A stretch of 64,000 nt of DNA from Adlercreutzia equolifaciens (GTDB lineage Bacteria > Actinomycetota > Coriobacteriia > Coriobacteriales > Eggerthellaceae). Both the position numbers and the translations under genes were made by a program. This document shows, one piece after another, positions 23,975 through 33,719 of the stretch. Location of the stretch: NCBI RefSeq assembly GCF_029076695.1, contig NZ_JARFIK010000002.1, positions 1-64,000 on the forward strand. The letters are read 5' to 3'. Position 1 is the stretch's first letter, and each line of letters begins with the position of its first letter. The notes beneath the pieces are model-generated. The model ran no database searches, was not told the origin of the DNA, and saw only the letters and a program-made list of their open reading frames with translations.

Positions 23975-25516
23975 GTGCTTACTTATGACTTGCAGAGAGA
24001 CTCGACGGTGCCGCTCTACGAGCAGCTCTATCGTCTTCTGCGCCAGGACATCGAGCAAGGGCATTTGAGGCCCTGGGCGAAACTGCCGCCCAAGCGCGAG
24101 TTCGCGCGTCACTTAGGGGTGAGCGTCATCACCGTCGAGGGCGCCTATCGTCAGCTTGTTGCCGAGGGCTACGCCTACGCTCAAGAGCGTCGGGGACACT
24201 TCGTGGCTTCGCTGGCACTCCCTTCCGACCAGGAACGACAGTTGCGCCGTCTGGGCCTTCATCCGACGGAACCGCCCGCGGGCGAGATGTCTTTGCGCGA
24301 GGTGCTGCCTGAACAAGCCGGAAGGGCGCAGGAAGGACAGGGGGAGCCCGAGCCGCTCGAAAAGCTAGGGGTGGAGCCGGCGCTGCAAGGGGTGTTCCCT
24401 TACAAAACGTGGGCACGGGCTACGCGGCAGGTGCTGGCAGAGGAGAGCGAGGCGAGCCTCCAAAGAGCGGCAAGTCCTATGGGGGCCTTGCGCCTGCGTC
24501 GAGCCTTGGCAGCCTATCTGCGCGCTTCACGCGGCATCGAGGTGGAGCCCGATCAGATTGTTGTGGGAGCTGGTGCGCAGACGCTCTACTCTTTTGTGGT
24601 GCAGGGGCTCGGCCGCCAGCGCACCTTCGCCATCGAGAATCCTGGGTATCCGCGTTTGGCTCAGGTGTATCGCAGCAACGACGTGGGGCTGATGGCCGTG
24701 CCGCTGGATCGAGATGGTATGCGCATGACTTTTTCTGGCAGCAACGCGGTATCGGTGGTGCACTGCATGCCTTCCCATCAGTTGCCCACGGGCACGGTTA
24801 TGACCGCCCGACGGCGGCGGGAACTGCTGGGCTGGCTTGAGGATCATCCCGATCGCTTTCTTATCGAGGATGATTACGACTGCGAGTTTCGCATGACGGG
24901 ACGCCCTATTCCTGCCATGCAGTCACTGGATCGAACAGGGCGCGTCATCTATCTGAACACCTTCACCAAGTCGCTCGGCCCCACGTTTCGCATTGGCTAT
25001 ATGGTGCTTTCGCCTGAGTTGGCGGCGGTGTTTCGCGAACGGTTGGGGTTCTATGCCTGCACGGTGGGCGTGCTTGATCAGCTGACGTTGGCTCGTCTGA
25101 TGGAGACGGGCGAGTACGAGCGCCATGTGAATCGCCAGCGTACCCGCTATCGGCGCGATCAGGATAGCTTGCTGGCAGCGCTGCGCGATGTCGACGGCGC
25201 CGAACGCTTGGCCGTTCGACGGGCGGGGGCAGGACTTCATTTTCTTCTGGAGGTGGACAGCGCAGAGCCGCTCTGGCCTGAGGAAGCTACCCGACGTGAG
25301 CATGCTATCGCTGAGGCGGCAGCTTCACGGGGCGTCCATCTTGTACCTTTGGGGGGCTATGATACCGAGCGGGCTGCGGGTCTTGTGCCCTCGCAGGTTT
25401 CCGGTGCGTTTTCGGTGAAGCCCCGACCGGCAACGATGGTGGTGTCGTTGCCGTCGCTTCCCGAGGGGAATCCTGCGACTACGGCCGAGGCCCTGGTGCG
25501 CGCCTGCTTGGATTAA
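23975..25516 (+). CDS. pdxR: MocR/PdxR-type regulator (GntR HTH fused to aminotransferase fold)
   Basis: A 513-residue protein with an N-terminal GntR winged helix (VPLYEQLYRLLRQDIEQGHLRPWAKLPPKREFARHLGVSVITVE) and a C-terminal fold-type I aminotransferase domain (about 130-510) with EDDYDCEFR and the PLP lysine in NTFTKSLGPTFRIGY. PdxR proteins sense PLP and control pdxST; the divergent placement next to pdxS supports that role here. The start is GTG 23975 with GAGGGAG upstream. The stop overlaps the convergent Fe-S gene by four bases. Confidence 0.9.
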   Translation: MLTYDLQRDSTVPLYEQLYRLLRQDIEQGHLRPWAKLPPKREFARHLGVSVITVEGAYRQLVAEGYAYAQERRGHFVASLALPSDQERQLRRLGLHPTEPPAGEMSLREVLPEQAGRAQEGQGEPEPLEKLGVEPALQGVFPYKTWARATRQVLAEESEASLQRAASPMGALRLRRALAAYLRASRGIEVEPDQIVVGAGAQTLYSFVVQGLGRQRTFAIENPGYPRLAQVYRSNDVGLMAVPLDRDGMRMTFSGSNAVSVVHCMPSHQLPTGTVMTARRRRELLGWLEDHPDRFLIEDDYDCEFRMTGRPIPAMQSLDRTGRVIYLNTFTKSLGPTFRIGYMVLSPELAAVFRERLGFYACTVGVLDQLTLARLMETGEYERHVNRQRTRYRRDQDSLLAALRDVDGAERLAVRRAGAGLHFLLEVDSAEPLWPEEATRREHAIAEAAASRGVHLVPLGGYDTERAAGLVPSQVSGAFSVKPRPATMVVSLPSLPEGNPATTAEALVRACLD

Positions 25517-26286
25517 GCAATGACGTTGCCTGTTACTGAGAAGGTGACCACGTTTAGAGGCAGATCTTTGCCGCTGAGGGCCACGGCTTGGGCGGCGTCG
25601 CGTTCCAGGCCGCCGCAGCAGGGAACCTCCATACGGGCGATGGTGACGCTGGTGACATCGTTGTCGGCCATAATGGCAGCCAGTTTTTCGGCATAGGAGC
25701 CCTGGTCTAGCTTAGGGCAGCCAATAATAGTGACATTGCCCTTCATGAAGCGCTCATGGAAGCTGGCGCAGGCGAAGGCGGTGCAGTCGGCAGCAATGAG
25801 CAGCCCGCGACCGTTGTAATAGGGCGCCTGGGTGGGCACGAGCTTGATCTGCGCCGGCCACTGCACCAGGCGACTGGGCAGCTCGGCCACGGCAAAAACG
25901 TCCTCGCCGCCGTCGGCCTTCGCTTCCTCCGAAGTTGCGTTAGCAACTAACGAGCGGGCCCGTGACCCGGGGCAGCCTGTGGGGGTTGCCGTCAGGTTGG
26001 CCACGGTGCGGTCGAGATCGTCTTCGGCAATCTGTTCGGCTGCGGCACGGGCAGCCAGATGCTGGGCGACGGCGTGCTCGTCGTAAGCGGCCGCTTCTCG
26101 CTCGATAAAGGTAATTGCGCCCGTGGGGCAGGCGGGCAGGCAATCGCCCAAGCCGTCGCAGTAGTCGTCGCGCAAGAGCCGTGCCTTGCCGTCCACCATG
26201 CCGATAGCGCCCTCGTGGCAGGCGTCAACGCACAGGCGGCAGCCCGTGCACTTTTCCTCATCAATCTGAATGACCGTACGCAGCAT
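25513..26286 (-). CDS. Cytoplasmic double-cluster ferredoxin-domain protein
   Basis: A 257-residue protein with an N-terminal ferredoxin domain: CTGCRLCVDACHEGAI, then CDGLGDCLPACPTGAI, whose wider C-x5-C spacing is characteristic of a family of small Fe-S proteins. The C-terminal half has further cysteines (CTAFACASF, IIGCPKLDQG, MEVPCCGGLERD), maybe another metal site. No signal peptide. It is downstream of the thiamine genes on the same strand with a 160-bp gap, so membership in that operon is possible but unproven. Confidence 0.8.
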   Translation of the reverse strand: MLRTVIQIDEEKCTGCRLCVDACHEGAIGMVDGKARLLRDDYCDGLGDCLPACPTGAITFIEREAAAYDEHAVAQHLAARAAAEQIAEDDLDRTVANLTATPTGCPGSRARSLVANATSEEAKADGGEDVFAVAELPSRLVQWPAQIKLVPTQAPYYNGRGLLIAADCTAFACASFHERFMKGNVTIIGCPKLDQGSYAEKLAAIMADNDVTSVTIARMEVPCCGGLERDAAQAVALSGKDLPLNVVTFSVTGNVIA

Positions 26287-26446
26287 GGCGCTTCCTTTCC
26301 CGCAGGTGCTTCGAAGCTTCTATGCTTCTCATCATAGAATTCTTGGTTGCCTGCGGCGGTGCCCGCCCGCACCTCGGAAGCATTTCGTTACGCCTTCGCC
26401 ATCGGGGAAAGCGGGGTAGCTTGGGCCCTTGAGGCGTTGTCGCCTG

Positions 26447-26743
26447 CTATGCCAGCAGCTCCTCGACGGCCGCTATCTTGCGGTTGAGGGTGTCGGTGTG
26501 CCCGGGGCGCACGTCGGCTTTCAAAATGACCTCGGTGCGGATGCCCTGGTTGGCTAGGACGAAGGTGGCGTCGCGCACGACGGCCATGACGTCGTCCCAC
26601 TCGCCTTCGATCTCTGTGAACATGGAGGTGGTGCGATGGGGCAGCCCCGAATCGCGGATGATGCGAATGGCCTCGGCCACGTAGGGGGCCAGCTCGTCGC
26701 CCACGCCGAAGGGGGCAATGGCAACAGCTACTAACGTGTTCAT
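26447..26743 (-). CDS. MTH1187-family thiamine-binding protein
   Basis: A 98-residue ferredoxin-like-fold protein of the MTH1187/YkoF-type family (LVAVAIAPFGVGDELAPYVAEAIRIIRDSGL...RTTSMFTEIEGEWDDVM). Relatives bind thiamine or its pyrimidine moiety. It lies 56 bp downstream of thiM and would share its riboswitch control, which fits a role in thiamine salvage or transport. Confidence 0.85.
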   Translation of the reverse strand: MNTLVAVAIAPFGVGDELAPYVAEAIRIIRDSGLPHRTTSMFTEIEGEWDDVMAVVRDATFVLANQGIRTEVILKADVRPGHTDTLNRKIAAVEELLA

Positions 26744-26799
26744 GGGCTTCCTTTCTGCTGGGTCCGGTCGTGCGGCGTCCAGGGCAGCGGCCTGGGCGA

Positions 26800-27657
26800 C
26801 TACCGCGCCTCCAGCTTCATGGGGGCGTCGGCGACGTCTTCGGAGGTCAGGTGGTACAGCTCGTCCAGGAAGGCTACCTGGAAGCTGCCGGGTGCGTCGG
26901 TGCGGGCGGCAGCGCGCGTACCGGCCACGTTATAGGTTGCCGTGGCTGCAAGGGCGGCCACAAAGGGATCGGCCACGCAGCAGAACACCGCGGCCACGCC
27001 GCCCAGCGAACAGCCGGCACCGGTGATGCATTCCATCAGCGGCGAGCCGCCGGTAAGGCGCACGGTGGTGGTGCCGTCGGTAACCAGGTCGATGGGGCCC
27101 GATACCGCCACGGCGCCTTCGGTGAAACGGGCGATGGCCGCCGCGGCGGCTTCGGCGGCATCCACCGAGTCGGTGGCATCCACGCCGCGCGGTCCGCTGG
27201 CCGACGCGTCGGTGACCTCCTCGTCGGCCTCCAGTCCCCACAGGTTCGCCAGGGCTATTACCTCGGAGGCGTTGGCGCGTACCAGGGCCGGCTTGCACGG
27301 CTGCACCTGACGCAACAGCTGCGAGCGCAGGCTGCCGATGCCGATGCCCACGGGGTCGAGGACCCAGGGCTTGCCGGCCGCGGCCAGGGCCTGGGCGGTG
27401 CGGGGAATGGTTTCCTCGTAGATGGGCAGAAGCGTGCCCAGATTGATGTAGGTGGCGCCCGAAGCTTGGGCGACGGCCTCGCCTTCGTCGGGCAGGTACA
27501 CCATGGCCGCTGACCCGCCCACGGCCAGCTGAGCATTGGCCACAAAGCTTTGGGTAACGGTGTTGGTGATGGAGGGCGCCAACGGGTTGGTGGCGCGCAC
27601 CTCGCGCACGGCCTTGGCCATCAAGGCGCGCAATTCGGTTTCGGTAAACGTGGTCAT
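26800..27657 (-). CDS. thiM: Hydroxyethylthiazole kinase
   Basis: A 285-residue ThiM that phosphorylates the thiazole moiety of thiamine for salvage. Recognisable parts are NPLAPSITNTVTQSFVANAQLAVGGSAAM, the DPVGIG turn, VRANASEVIALA and the catalytic-site GAGCSLGGVAA, where the Cys is the conserved one. ATG 27657 has GGAAGG with a 6-nt spacer. A TPP riboswitch with terminator precedes it, so expression should fall when TPP is abundant. Confidence 0.94.
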   Translation of the reverse strand: MTTFTETELRALMAKAVREVRATNPLAPSITNTVTQSFVANAQLAVGGSAAMVYLPDEGEAVAQASGATYINLGTLLPIYEETIPRTAQALAAAGKPWVLDPVGIGIGSLRSQLLRQVQPCKPALVRANASEVIALANLWGLEADEEVTDASASGPRGVDATDSVDAAEAAAAAIARFTEGAVAVSGPIDLVTDGTTTVRLTGGSPLMECITGAGCSLGGVAAVFCCVADPFVAALAATATYNVAGTRAAARTDAPGSFQVAFLDELYHLTSEDVADAPMKLEAR

Positions 27658-27673
27658 GACGTTCCTTCCCGAG

Positions 27674-27705
27674 CGCAAAAAAGCGCTCCGTCAGGGGAGC
27701 GCTTC
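27674..27705 (-). terminator. Riboswitch-controlled terminator before thiM
   Basis: On the minus strand a stem GCGCTCC/GGAGCGC with loop CCTGAC is followed by six T residues, about 16 nt before the thiM start and directly after the TPP aptamer. This is the expected expression platform for transcription attenuation. Confidence 0.85.
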
Positions 27706-27718
27706 GTTAAGCGACGGT

Positions 27719-27822
27719 GCTCCCTACGACAGTGTTAACTGACAGGTTCTAAGGGTTGGGCGCAAGCCCTCTCAACCGCCGCCCGTCGCGCTGAAGCGCA
27801 GCCGACAGGGACGGTACCCCTG
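27719..27822 (-). promoter_or_regulatory. TPP riboswitch (THI element)
   Basis: Reading leftward on the minus strand the conserved THI-box series appears in order: GGGGTACC near 27819, GGTTGAGAGGGC, CCCAACCCTTAGAACCTGTC, a GTTAACAC internal segment and the closing GTAGGGAG near 27720. The spacing fits the two-arm TPP aptamer, one arm binding the pyrimidine (TGAGA) and the other the pyrophosphate. It controls thiM and probably the thiamine-binding protein gene. Confidence 0.92.
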
Positions 27823-27939
27823 CAACAAGTCAAAGCATAGCGGAAAGTAGGAGCGCAGCGGGAGGAGACGTGTGGATTCGGGCAGAAAAAGAAGAGAAAG
27901 GTGCCGGGCGGCTGACGTGGAGCTGGAAAACCCTGTGCT

Positions 27940-29148
27940 ATGATGGCCGCCATGGATGGGTATGAACAACAAAGCTTGCAGGATGCGTCGGATATGCGGG
28001 ATGCGCCAAGCGCCGTCGGTGAACCTGAAGGATCGCCGCAGCGCGTCATGATGGCCATGAGCGGGGGCGTCGACAGCTCGGTGGCGGCGCTTCTCCTATG
28101 CGAAGAGGGCTTCGCGGTGACGGGCGCTACCATGAAGCTGTTCAGTAACGCCGATGTGGCCTGCGATGCCGAATCCACCTGCTGCTCGTTGGACGATGTG
28201 GAGGACGCCAAGGCGGTCTGCCGGCGCCTGGGCGTGCCCCATTACACCTTCAACTTCGGCGATCTATTCGGCGAGCAGGTGATCGATCGCTTTTGCGGCG
28301 CCTATCTGGCCGGCACGACGCCCAACCCGTGCATCGACTGCAACCGCTTCCTGAAGTTCGCGGCTCTGCAGCGTCGTCGTCGCGAGCTAGATCTCGACTA
28401 TGTGGCCACCGGTCACTATGCCCGCCGCCGCTTCGACGAGGCCACGGGGCGCTGGCAGCTGCTGCGCGGCTTGGATGCCTCGAAAGACCAAAGCTACGTC
28501 CTCTATCATCTGACCCAGGATTCCCTGGCCCATATGCTGTTCCCCTTGGGCGCGCTTCAAAAGGCCGAGGTGCGCGCTTTGGCGCGGGAGCACGGTTTCG
28601 TCAACGCCGAAAAGGCCGAAAGCCAGGACATTTGCTTCGTGCCCGATGGTGACTATGTGGGCTTTATCCAGCACCGCCTGGAACTGCCTTCCGATGGGGA
28701 CGCGGCAAAGGTGCCCCCGGCGTTTCGGCCGGGCCCCATTGTCGACCGCGCCGGCCGCGTTCTAGGTACCCACCGCGGGCTCATCCACTATACCGTGGGC
28801 CAGCGCAAGGGCATCGGGGTGGCCGCGCCAGCCCCGCTCTACGTGTTCGCTAAAAACGCCGAGGCCAACACTTTAGTGGTGGGGGGTGCCGATGAGGTGC
28901 AGGTGAACACCGTCACGGCTCGCGATATCAATCTTGTTGCCGTGGAGCGGCTTGAGGGGCCCTGCTCGGTGCAGGTGAAAACGCATTATCGGCAGCGTCC
29001 GGTAGCGGCCGTGGCAGAGCAGACGGGCGACGATGAGCTGACCGTCACGTTTGCCGAGCCCCAACGGGCCGCCGCGCCCGGGCAGTCGCTCGTGCTCTAT
29101 GACGGCGACGTGGTGGTGGGAGGCGGCACCATCGTCGGCTGCCGCTAG
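27940..29148 (+). CDS. mnmA: tRNA-specific 2-thiouridylase
   Basis: A 402-residue MnmA, which thiolates U34 of tRNA for Glu, Gln and Lys. The P-loop-type AMSGGVDSSVAA, the catalytic Cys in NPCIDCNRF (about residue 130), GLDASKDQSYVL and the second Cys in SQDICFVPDGDY are all intact. It is longer than the usual ~360 residues owing to an N-terminal extension of about 36 residues. Several close ATGs (27940, 27943, 27952) make the start uncertain; 28048 would trim the extension but has no RBS. Confidence 0.95.
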   Translation: MMAAMDGYEQQSLQDASDMRDAPSAVGEPEGSPQRVMMAMSGGVDSSVAALLLCEEGFAVTGATMKLFSNADVACDAESTCCSLDDVEDAKAVCRRLGVPHYTFNFGDLFGEQVIDRFCGAYLAGTTPNPCIDCNRFLKFAALQRRRRELDLDYVATGHYARRRFDEATGRWQLLRGLDASKDQSYVLYHLTQDSLAHMLFPLGALQKAEVRALAREHGFVNAEKAESQDICFVPDGDYVGFIQHRLELPSDGDAAKVPPAFRPGPIVDRAGRVLGTHRGLIHYTVGQRKGIGVAAPAPLYVFAKNAEANTLVVGGADEVQVNTVTARDINLVAVERLEGPCSVQVKTHYRQRPVAAVAEQTGDDELTVTFAEPQRAAAPGQSLVLYDGDVVVGGGTIVGCR

Positions 29149-29178
29149 GTCGCTTCTCCTGCGCCTTTCCCCCTACGC

Positions 29179-29212
29179 AAAAAAGGCCCGCATCCTGCAG
29201 GGTGCGGGCCTA
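29179..29212 (-). terminator. Terminator of cysK (possibly bidirectional)
   Basis: Stem AGGCCCGCA/TGCGGGCCT closing near 29185-29212; read on the minus strand the stem is followed by TTTTTTG, placing it 17 bp after the cysK stop. Confidence 0.88.
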
Positions 29213-29228
29213 GTGACGACGGGATGGT

Positions 29229-30164
<936 letters not shown>

Positions 30165-30325
30165 GAACCTGTCCTTTCTGATTGCGAGCCTCCGCCCTTG
30201 GTGGACTCGCGGCTGGCTGTCGGGGCTCATGCTACCTGATGGCGGGGTTCCGTCAACCGAGGGGGTATAGTGGTTTTCGATGGCCGCGGCGGCGCGGGGA
30301 GGGGCCGTTGGGTATGATTTCTGCA

Positions 30326-30370
30326 TTGACGAAGCGTCGTTAGACGTATAATGTCTAGAAAACTACTAGA
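30326..30370 (+). promoter_or_regulatory. Promoter and dyad between cysK and the LysR gene
   Basis: TTGACG (30326-30331) and a perfect TATAAT (30347-30352), 15-bp spacer, point toward the LysR gene. The -10 lies within AGAC-N7-GTCT, and TCTAG-N7-CTAGA (30354-30370) follows. These dyads are candidate LysR binding sites for auto- and cross-regulation. Confidence 0.5.
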
Positions 30371-30383
30371 CTTTGGAGACCCC

Positions 30384-31310
30384 ATGACCTTGCAGCAGCT
30401 GCGCTATCTTATCGCCATTGCCAACCACGGTTCCATCAGTGGAGCGGCCCATAGTCTTTATGTATCGCAGTCGAGCCTGTCGGTGGCGGTACGCGACATC
30501 GAGCGCGAGACGGGGGTCACCATTTTCGAGCGGTCGAATCGCGGTATCACGTTGACCAACGACGGTATCGAGCTTCTGGGCTATGCTCGCCAAGTGGTGG
30601 AGCAGGCCGATCTTATGGCTCAGCGCTATGCGGGGCCGGGCCACGGCGGTGCCCAGCGGCTGGCCATCACCTCCCAGCACTATGCCTTCGTGGTGGAGGC
30701 CTTTCTGGAGCTGGCCGAGGAGTACGAGGGCGACGGCTACAACTTCAGCTTGCGCGAGACCCGCACTTCCGAAGTGATCGAGGATGTACGCGATTTCCGC
30801 AGCGATTTGGGCGTGCTCTACCTGTCCACCTTCAACGAGAGCGTTATCGGCCATGCCTTGGAGGACGCCAACCTCTCCTTCAACTTGTTGTTCACGGCCC
30901 AGCCTCATGTGTTCATCAGCGAGAACCACCCGTTGGCCCAACGGTCTTTGGTGACCATCGACGACCTCACCGACTACCCGCGCTATTCTTTCGAACAGGG
31001 CTCCAACAACTCCTTCTTCTACGCCGAAGAGCCCTTGGCCGAGCTGCCTCACGAGAAGCGCATTGCCGTCAGCGATCGCGGCACCTTGTCGAATTTGCTG
31101 GCTCATCATAACGGCTACACCATCTCTACCGGGGTGCTGTCCAGCGAAATGTACACGGGCATTGCCAGCGTGCCGCTGCAGACCACCGAGCGCATGCGGG
31201 TGGGCTACATTGTGCACAACGAGCGCCAGTTGTCGGAGCTGGCCGAGCGCTATATCGAGAAGCTCAGCCTGTTCGTAGAAGGCTATCAGCTGGCGGCGGC
31301 TGCCCTTTAG
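30384..31310 (+). CDS. LysR-family transcriptional regulator
   Basis: A 308-residue LTTR: N-terminal HTH (LQQLRYLIAIANHGSISGAAHSLYVSQSSLSVAVRDIERETGVTIFERSNRG) and a periplasmic-binding-protein-like effector domain from about residue 90. ATG 30384 has TGGAG upstream. Its divergent position beside cysK suggests control of sulfur assimilation, by analogy with CysB/CysL-type regulators; the effector is not known. Convergent stop overlap of four bases with the next gene. Confidence 0.9.
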   Translation: MTLQQLRYLIAIANHGSISGAAHSLYVSQSSLSVAVRDIERETGVTIFERSNRGITLTNDGIELLGYARQVVEQADLMAQRYAGPGHGGAQRLAITSQHYAFVVEAFLELAEEYEGDGYNFSLRETRTSEVIEDVRDFRSDLGVLYLSTFNESVIGHALEDANLSFNLLFTAQPHVFISENHPLAQRSLVTIDDLTDYPRYSFEQGSNNSFFYAEEPLAELPHEKRIAVSDRGTLSNLLAHHNGYTISTGVLSSEMYTGIASVPLQTTERMRVGYIVHNERQLSELAERYIEKLSLFVEGYQLAAAAL

Positions 31311-31891
31311 CGGCGGTTCGGGGAAAGCGGCACGCGCACCACGCCGAGGCCCTCGAAGGCCCCGTAGAGCACCATGCCCTGCTTGCAGCGGAAGGTGCAT
31401 TCCTGGCACACCGGCTCGTCGCAGTAGACATAGGCATCTTCGTCGGCCAGGGCGAATACCAGTGGCCCGCGCTTGCCAGGCAGAGGGTATTTCACCTGCA
31501 ATCCCGTGAAGGTTTTCAGCATCACCCAGGCCAGGCGCACGGGGTTCTCGGCGCGATCGGCCAGGTACGGGACAATGTCCCAGGTCACTTGCACGGCGTT
31601 GGCGTCGTAGCCTCCGACGATGCGGTAGCGCAAGGCGACGCCCTCGGGCACCTCGTCGCATTCGATGAAGGGCAGCGGCGTCAGACCAGCGCTTGTCACC
31701 GTGTCCACGGGATGCTGGTAGGGAAGCTCGGCGATAGGGGAGCGACCCGGCTCGCGGTAGCCGCTCGGGCGTCCCGTGTCCACAACCAGCAACGTTGCTT
31801 TTTGGTCAGTCAAAAAGCAGGGATCGCCATCGTCGATGCGCGGCTTCCAAGTAGCTTTCGTGCGCGTAGGGCTTTGCAGTCGTTCGGCCAT
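31307..31891 (-). CDS. Unknown protein with a C-terminal four-Cys motif
   Basis: A 194-residue soluble protein. The N-terminal half is Pro/Gly-rich; the middle (RYRIVGGYDANAVQVTWDIVPYLADRAENPVRLAWVML) looks globular; near residue 165 there is C-x4-C-x2-C-x3-C (CDEPVCQECTFRC), a possible Zn or Fe-S site. ATG 31891 follows AAGGAG; the longer frame to 31954 has no RBS. I do not recognise a family. Confidence 0.65.
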   Translation of the reverse strand: MAERLQSPTRTKATWKPRIDDGDPCFLTDQKATLLVVDTGRPSGYREPGRSPIAELPYQHPVDTVTSAGLTPLPFIECDEVPEGVALRYRIVGGYDANAVQVTWDIVPYLADRAENPVRLAWVMLKTFTGLQVKYPLPGKRGPLVFALADEDAYVYCDEPVCQECTFRCKQGMVLYGAFEGLGVVRVPLSPNRR

Positions 31892-32052
31892 GGGACTCCT
31901 TCGAAGAATCGAGCAGAGGTGGTTATTATACCGAGGAGTAATTGTTTCCTTCATGTAACGCTTTGTGACGGACTTTTACCCTGGCGGTTCGCGGAGGCCG
32001 AAAGCAGTGATAGGATACGAAACTACTAGTAATATTCGATGGGACCTTCGCT

Positions 32053-33708
32053 ATGGCCGAGCAGACAACACCGACGCTTTTCGAGCGCATGCACCTGGAT
32101 ATCTCCGAGGTGCTCGACTGCATGCCCGGCGGTTTTTTTGTATACCACGCCCATGGAGACGAATCGCTGGTGTACGTGAACGATGCCTGCCTGCGCATGT
32201 TCGGCTGCACCACGCTTGAGCAGTTCAAAGCGTTGACTGGCTTCACGTTTCCCGGCATGGTGCACCCCGACGACGTCGACTCGGTGGAGCGCTCTATCTC
32301 GCGCCAAATTGCCGCGAGCACCTATGATATGGACTACGTGGAGTACCGTATTGTGCGTCGTGACGGCAGCGTGCGCTGGATTGAGGATTACGGCCACTTT
32401 GTCAGCACTGACGAGGGCGATTTCTTCTACGTGTTCGTCAATGATGCCACGGACAAAAAGCGGGCCCATGTTGAAGAGCTCGAACGTATTAACGCTCAGC
32501 TGACCGAGGCCTATGAGCGGGAGCTGGAGCACCGGTCGCTGCTGCGCAGCGCGCTGTCTCAGGCCGAGGCGGCCAATGTGGCGAAGAACACGTTCTTGTC
32601 GAACATGAGCCACGATATCCGCACGCCGCTGAACGCCGTTGTGGGCTATGCGCAGCTCATCAAGGCTCACGGCAATGACCATGGTCGCGTGCTTACCTAC
32701 TCCGATCGCATTCGCGTGGCCTCCGAGCAATTGCTCGACGTGGTGAACGAGACTCTGGAGATCAGCCGCCTGGAGGCGGGGCAGATGCAGCTGGCTGAGG
32801 CTGAATGCCGCATCACGGCCATCATGGACCAGGTGGTCCTCGACTGTCGCGACACCGCGCAGCGCAACGGCGTGGCGGTGCAGCTTGAGGTGGCTCCCTT
32901 GGCCCACGATGCGGTGATCACCGATGCCGTGCGCCTCTCGCACCTGCTGTTGCAGTTGGTGGACAACGCTATCAAGTATTCCCATCGCGGCGACGAGGTC
33001 CATTTGTCCGTGCGGGAGCTGTCCGAGGCGCCCGCCGGCTATGGCGCCTTCCAGTTTGTTGTGGCCGACCAGGGCATTGGCATGGATCCGGCTTTTCTCG
33101 ACCGCATGTTCCTGCCCTTTGAACGCGAAAGCAACACCACTGACAGCGGCGTTCAAGGTACGGGTTTGGGTCTTACCATCGTGCGTTATGTGCTCGATTT
33201 GCTGGAGGGCACCTTGTCAGTGGACAGCACCCCGGGCGAGGGATCGACGTTCACCGTGGACGTGCGGCTGCGGTTGGCCGACGACAGCGAAAGCGCGGCG
33301 AGTCCCTCGGCTCATCACGGCTTAGGCGCGGTGCGCAACATCTTGCTGGTAGAGGACAACGAGCTTAACCGTGAGATTGCCGTGTGCCTGCTGGAGGATG
33401 CGGGGTATCGAGTGGATACGGCCGAGAACGGCCGCATTGCGGTGGACAAGATAGCCCAGCGTCCCGCCGATGCCTACGACGTGGTGCTCATGGATATCCA
33501 AATGCCCGTTATGGACGGTTACGAGGCCACGCGGGCCATCCGCGCGCTGCCCGACGCCCTGCGCGCCACGCTGCCTATTATTGCGGTCAGCGCCAACGCC
33601 TTCTCGGAAGACCGGATGCGTTCGCTGGAAAGCGGCATGAACGCCCATTTGCCGAAGCCCTTGGACGTGCGCCGCCTCGAGGCGCTCATGGCCACAGTGG
33701 TGGCCTAA
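32053..33708 (+). CDS. Hybrid PAS sensor kinase / receiver protein
   Basis: A 551-residue soluble hybrid kinase: PAS domain (about 15-135, PGGFFVYHAHGDESLVYVND...), coiled-coil linker, HisKA with FLSNMSHDIRTPLNAVVGY (phospho-His about 196), HATPase with DNAIKYS, DQGIGM and GTGLGLTIV, and a C-terminal receiver (LLVEDNELNREIA, phosphoacceptor Asp in VVLMDIQMPVMDGYEA). No TM segment, so the PAS domain senses a cytoplasmic signal. No partner gene with a DNA-binding output is adjacent. Confidence 0.92.
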   Translation: MAEQTTPTLFERMHLDISEVLDCMPGGFFVYHAHGDESLVYVNDACLRMFGCTTLEQFKALTGFTFPGMVHPDDVDSVERSISRQIAASTYDMDYVEYRIVRRDGSVRWIEDYGHFVSTDEGDFFYVFVNDATDKKRAHVEELERINAQLTEAYERELEHRSLLRSALSQAEAANVAKNTFLSNMSHDIRTPLNAVVGYAQLIKAHGNDHGRVLTYSDRIRVASEQLLDVVNETLEISRLEAGQMQLAEAECRITAIMDQVVLDCRDTAQRNGVAVQLEVAPLAHDAVITDAVRLSHLLLQLVDNAIKYSHRGDEVHLSVRELSEAPAGYGAFQFVVADQGIGMDPAFLDRMFLPFERESNTTDSGVQGTGLGLTIVRYVLDLLEGTLSVDSTPGEGSTFTVDVRLRLADDSESAASPSAHHGLGAVRNILLVEDNELNREIAVCLLEDAGYRVDTAENGRIAVDKIAQRPADAYDVVLMDIQMPVMDGYEATRAIRALPDALRATLPIIAVSANAFSEDRMRSLESGMNAHLPKPLDVRRLEALMATVVA

Positions 33709-33719
33709 AGCGGCGTCCT

